The notes beneath the pieces were generated by a model, which was not told where the DNA came from, made no database searches, and saw nothing but the letters and a program-made list of their open reading frames with translations. Below are positions 59,600 to 64,000 of a stretch of 64,000 nt of DNA, piece after piece. Source of the stretch: Rhabdornis inornatus. Its lineage: Eukaryota; Chordata; Aves; Passeriformes; Rhabdornithidae. The position numbers and the translations under genes were made by a program. Location of the stretch: positions 186,001 to 250,000 of the forward strand of contig VWZS01002579.1 in the NCBI GenBank assembly GCA_013397075.1, read 5' to 3'. How positions within the stretch are numbered: position 1 is the stretch's first letter; each line of letters opens with the position of its first letter.

Positions 59600-62500
59600 G
59601 AAAAAGGTATCTGTTTAGTCAAGCTAGGACAGTTGTAAGGGACAATATGGAAATACTAGAAAGGGAGAAGGACATGCTGTCTGCAGAAAAGGAAACAAGA
59701 AAAATTTAAAGACTCTTCAGAGCTGTCTGCAAATAGCCAAAGTGAAATATGTGAAAATTCATAGATTCACCTTATGTTCAGGAGTTTAGAAATTCTGCAG
59801 CAGCTATAGGAAATGCAGTTTTTCTGCAGGACCTTGCAACTGGAAAAGCAGAGGAAAGAGAGAACACCCTCCATATCCCCAGATCTATGTGATGGTGCAC
59901 AAACATGCAATACACAAAATATCACAAAGAAATGCTGAGCAAAAGCTTCAGAAGTGGGCTGCTAACTAAGAAGAAACAACCTCTAAATTAAAAACTGGTG
60001 CTCAGTCACTGTTACCTCCAAACACACTGCAAAATATCTGGCTCAGGAACCTCCCCATGTAGAGGAAAGATTATTGAAATGAGGGTTTCTAGCAAGAGTC
60101 TGATTTGTATCAAAGGATTGAATGATCTTAATCTGAAAAAGATAAACAGGGTAGTTTAAATTTATAGGCAGAAAGAGTTTGTTTTTTTTTAAACATGCCT
60201 GTTCCTGGGATTGGTTAAAGCACTGAGTTGAGGAAGGCTCCATAAACACAGGAGATCAGCACCCAGAAATTTTTAGTGTCAGAGAAAAAGGAGATACTGA
60301 ATGTAGAGCTGTGTTTTCACAGCAGTGTGTGCTGCCAGGAGCATCCCTCTGGTTGTGAGAGAGAAGCTCATAAAGGAGCTGGATTCTTTAGGAGTAATAG
60401 TGGGGAGTTTGAAAATGAGCTAGGTAGCAACAGCAAGATGAAAAGAGAAGTGGCTGAGATTGCTCTTGGGACCAAGTATCTGTTTCAGGACAGCCACTGT
60501 CCTGCAAAGGATGTTTTCGGGTGAAAAGGCTGCATAGCTGTTTACAAATATCAGTCATTTTTTTACAAAAATTAAAAATCCAGATTGTTCTGCTGGATCT
60601 AAGCAAACCTCCTTGTGTCTGACAAGGTGTTTAACATCTTGCATTTTTAGACTGCTGGACAAGAGGTTTTGCTTTCAAAGACTTCCTTTAGGCTTTAAGT
60701 TCCTTCTTGAGTTTTCTCATGGAAGGCCAATCACTTGAAGAAAGTGTCCTGCTTAAACTGAGATGTCAAGTAGAGTGAAAACCAGTCAGAAGTGTGAGAA
60801 AACCATCTGAGGGCCTGAGAATGTGATTAGACAAAAATTCAAATGTAAGGGAGGAGAAATATCATAAAAGATTAATTGTCAACAATAGAAGCTCGAGTCA
60901 CTACAAAAATATCACCCACAAAGATAACAAAGGTGTCCAGAGGCCACTTAGCACAGGAATGTTACATGAGAGTTCATTTCACACAGCAAATCTCTGCAAG
61001 CAGCTTTTGATTTAGTACACAAAATGGACATACTGAGCTGTAAATGTGGGAAATGAATTCCCAAATTAAAAGCATTAATAAAGACAACCCCTGGGCTTAC
61101 ATATAGTGGCACTAGAAGACACTCAAAGTCTTCAAAAGATGGCTTACAGGCAGTATTATTTAAAAAAAAAAAAGAAGAGAGAGAGAAAAAATAAAAGAAA
61201 ATAAGGAAATGTGTGGCCTGTTTCTAGGACAGCTGTCAAAACCAGGACTGGGGCACAGGCTGAGAGCAAAGCTCTGGCTCTCACTAGTATGGAATATTTC
61301 TATAATCAGCAGAGCTCTGGCTCTGCTCTCTGGTTGTAAGGAATGTCACATATTTGCTAATTCACCTGTATGGTCAGAGCTGAGACAAACCACTCTGCAG
61401 GCAAAGGAAAGACCAGCTTCCAGAATGTAAAATTAGCATGACTTTTAGTGGTTTGGGGTGGGGTTTTTTTAGGTAAAACCTAAAAACCTATTCAGCCTGA
61501 TAAAAAAGTTAAGGTTGGAGAAATACCTACTGATCAAAGACACTTTACAGAGCATTCAAGGAGTCTCCAGATATTTTGAATACAACGCTGAGCTGAGCCA
61601 ATACTGTTAAAATACAATTGAACTTAGCTGTGTAGCTGAGCAGTAATCCATACTTTTCAACAAAACTTGAGAAAAATGTTGAAAAATGGTTTCTTGCCAG
61701 TGAAACCTGGTTAAGGGGAGAGTTAGTCCACATAACAGAGAAAGGTACAGTGGAGCTGAAGCATGTAATAAATAAACTGCTAACAACCCACCTAAGCCAT
61801 ATCATAATTCTGACTTTTTTAAGGTGGGTGATTCCATACACAATGGTGTTTCCTGGACCCTGAGGGCTATGAGGAAATTACTCTTTGTTCCTATGAAGTG
61901 CAAAGCAAACTCCAAAAGTCTGGATTCTTAGGAGAAAAAATAGGCAAGGAAAACAGATTGTCCTTGTAAAGGCTAGACTGAACTTAAAACTTCTTGAAAA
62001 CAAATAGAAAACCAAGGATTCTGCAAAGCTGAGAGGAAAACAGCTGAGAACAAAGCTGAGAGGCTTTTGATTGAGTCAAGGTGCAGAGAATCACATTGCT
62101 TGAGTTTTCAAAGTTTGATCAAAGTCCCTGAGGTCAGTGAAATGTAAGTGACAAAATGAAGGGGGAGGAAAAGTCAAGACTTTGAGGCTTGAATTTAATC
62201 ATTTAAGAAGTGATATCTCAGAGAGGTTTGAAGGCCCTGATCTGAAGTCCAGCACATGGGCATGGATCAGGGCATGGGTCCCATGGGCATGGGATTGTTC
62301 TGCTCCAGGTTTTGGTGAAGTCCAGTAGGTTTTGTTGAAGCTGTCCTGCTGTGTCAGAGTTTCAGGAGCCTCAAGAATTGCAGAGAGTTATGATGCTGAA
62401 TCCTTATAATTTTAATGGCTGTAGTGATAATAAACATTTTGTAACTCTGATCAGGACAGGCTTTAAAAGAGAGAATTATGTTTTGCATCTGCTGCTTTGA

Positions 62501-62753
62501 ATCTCCCAAGTAGTATTTCTTTATAACAAGAGGCCCAAGCCATACAATTCCATGTACAAATTAAATGCAGGGGATATTGGATTTAAAGTTTATTTCTGAA
62601 CAATGTGGCAGTCTTTGAATAAATGAACTTACCACACACAGATAAAAAAGCTCAAAATCTTTCCCTGACCCTCCACCCCTATTCTGTGTATTTGTTTGTA
62701 TCCTTTTGGCCCATTTAACAAAGGAGCTAAAACAAACTTCTGCTTTCTTTCAG

Positions 62754-62907
62754 GAATAAATTCAGGGATGACTTCCAAGATTTCAATAATGCCTTTCATA
62801 ATGGATAAAATTAGACATGGCTATGTAAAAATATTTGGCCTGCACAGGACATTAAAAGAATTCAAGCCTTATCATGATGATGATGATTTCAGCAGTTTTC
62901 TAAACAG
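62754..62907 (+). pseudogene. EFCAB6: EFCAB6 EF-hand exon with frameshift
   Basis: The acceptor TGCTTTCTTTCAG is strong. The first base completes the split codon of the preceding exon, then NKFRDDFQDFNNAFHN reads against human DKLMDRHQDISKAF. The frame would stop at TAA 62806. From 62801 another frame continues the match with MDKIRHGYVKIFGLHRTLKE then FKPYHDDDDFSSFLNR (human TDQSKTNYISICKMQEVLEE...LTHLLNS), so one base has been gained or two lost near 62797-62801. The exon ends AACAG|GTTTGT. The loop is degenerate even without the shift. Later exons of the gene are not seen before the window ends. Confidence 0.78.
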
Positions 62908-64000
62908 GTTTGTTTGATTATGTCCTTAGGACCTCTTTGTTCACACCCACCAAAGCCTATAAGCTTCTAGAGTGTTAAGTAAATGGAAAAACTCTGTTAA
63001 AACTAATGGAGATACCCACATGTTTAAAACTGCAGATGTGTGGAAAATATTTTTGTATAATGGATTGATTTTGTGGGGAAAAAAAAGTTAAATGGCGTCT
63101 TACTTTCTTTTTTTAAGTACTCTTTGAGTACGTACATTTGTTTGTTAGTTTGTTTCACTTATTTTATTTCAGTTTAACTGAGCAAGGGTGTGCAACATCT
63201 TGTTCAAAATGCAAACACAATTATATCAGGTTATCAGAAAACATTATCTTTCAAATGATCCACTGCTGCTGCCATGACAAGCTGTCCTTTTAATTGTCTG
63301 TATTAATATGAGAAAGAAGGAAAATCTCTGTTGTAGAAGCTGAAGAACACAAAGGACCTGCTCCAACACTGGGTTCTGCAGTTCTCTGCACCAAGCCAGC
63401 CCCCAGAGGTCACATGCCTGGCAGCACTGGGTTTTGTTCTCCAGTGCCTGCCACACCAGACTCATTTTTGAAATAAAATTAACAAAGTCTTTTCACAGTT
63501 CACCTTTAATTGGGTGATCAACTTTTTATGAATTGAAACCTTAATAGGAATCTGCTGCTTGTTTCTTTCTCAAAGACCTCTTGATGATAAACACCTCCAT
63601 TCATTGTAATTTTGTGCAGATTATTCCTTTCTTGATCCAAAATAGTCTTTTCTAAATAATACAGAGTAGATTAGCATATGCATTTAGTTTTATTACTAAA
63701 ATTTTAATGCCCACTTGGCAATTTATTTCTCCACTGAAATGGAGTTGATTATTTCCTTTTCCACACACTGTCTCCAATATTGGAGCCAGCTTGACACGGG
63801 TAGTATGTGGGAGTGCTGTGCAGCTGCAAGATGCAAAATCAGGGCTCTTGAATGTTTTTTTTTCTTACTAGCAGATATGGGGTCTATAGTTAATTTCTTT
63901 TCCAGCCTGTTTTATAAAGCTTCCTCTTTGTTTTACTGGCTCTCCCCATTAATTAGACATTCTTGTAACTGGATATTCTGGTGATTGGTAGCTGAGGCAT
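62908..64000. other. Intron-like sequence to window end
   Basis: The next EFCAB6 exons (human WGVSRHDNAINYLDF onward) are not present; the gene must continue beyond the window if retained. Confidence 0.5.

Larger units (their letters stand above)
54848..62753. other. Long intron, no supported gene
   Basis: Contains the 48-base exon-like segment at 57232, the short repeat at 58684 and the A18 run at 59582. Overlapping frames at 55032-55575 and 57543-58108 lie in G+C-richer sequence and match nothing known to me. Confidence 0.5.
20971..62907 (+). pseudogene. EFCAB6: EFCAB6 (multi-EF-hand protein) locus, apparently pseudogenised; 3' end outside window
   Basis: The span covers the confidently recognised exons; candidate 5' exons extend it upstream to about 2919. 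In mammals EFCAB6 is a roughly 1500-residue chain of EF-hand units. It is testis-enriched, was described as a DJ-1 and androgen-receptor binding protein, and is found in sperm axonemes (family knowledge). Here at least ten exons follow the human order on one strand, mostly with AG/GT splice boundaries and several matching phases (52048 to 52933 in phase 0; 53051 to 54606 and 54847 to 62754 each completing a split codon). Against function, exons at 33408, 49641, 54606 and 62754 contain stop codons and/or frameshifts inside aligned EF-hand sequence. Expected exons after 21109, 26675 and 42486 were not found. A sequencing-error explanation is weakened by the substitution-type stops. A decayed duplicate copy is an alternative to loss of the only copy. 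Confidence 0.75.

Overview
This is an A+T-rich vertebrate nuclear window and almost certainly avian. It carries several 5'-truncated CR1 LINE copies that end in tails of the ATTCTATGATTCT kind. It also holds a short SINE with a tRNA-Ile-like head (at about 19972-20110) and a CR1-like tail. That combination resembles the TguSINE1 elements of passerines, so a songbird is the best guess. No bacterial or viral layout is seen, and no intact multi-exon coding gene lies in the window.

The main content is one large, intron-rich locus on the + strand. It is recognisable as EFCAB6 (EF-hand calcium-binding domain protein 6, also called DJBP), a long multi-EF-hand protein of testis and sperm. Confident exons lie in human order at 20971-21109, 26535-26675, 33408-33569, 42391-42486, 48886-49019, 49641-49849, 51962-52048, 52933-53051, 54606-54847 and 62754-62907. 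A splice-bounded open exon at 32955-33113 joins 33408 in phase. Weaker candidates for the N-terminal part lie at 2919-2996, 12306-12428, 13720-13782 and 14811-14874; others are at 35835-35906 and 57232-57279. The 3' end of the gene is beyond the window.

The gene looks dead. Four of the confident exons carry frameshifts and/or stop codons inside aligned EF-hand sequence (33408, 49641, 54606, 62754), and at least three expected exons were not found. Other exons are open and have good splice sites, one with a complete canonical EF loop (52933). This mixture suggests fairly recent or mosaic loss, or a decayed extra copy, rather than a normal functioning gene.

The remaining sequence is intron or flank. 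It holds CR1 pieces at 4720-5180, 10300-10998, 11015-11464, 17745-18660 (minus strand, reverse-transcriptase part), 31738-31985, 42715-43423, 44294-44594, 50827-51066 (minus) and 52741-52828. It also holds the SINE, a striking 275-bp pyrimidine-strand array at 35062-35335 with nine TTCCTGGAA palindromes, two clean hairpins (7831-7859, 29272-29310) and a few microsatellites. Comparisons with human EFCAB6 and repeat families were made from memory and need a proper alignment.
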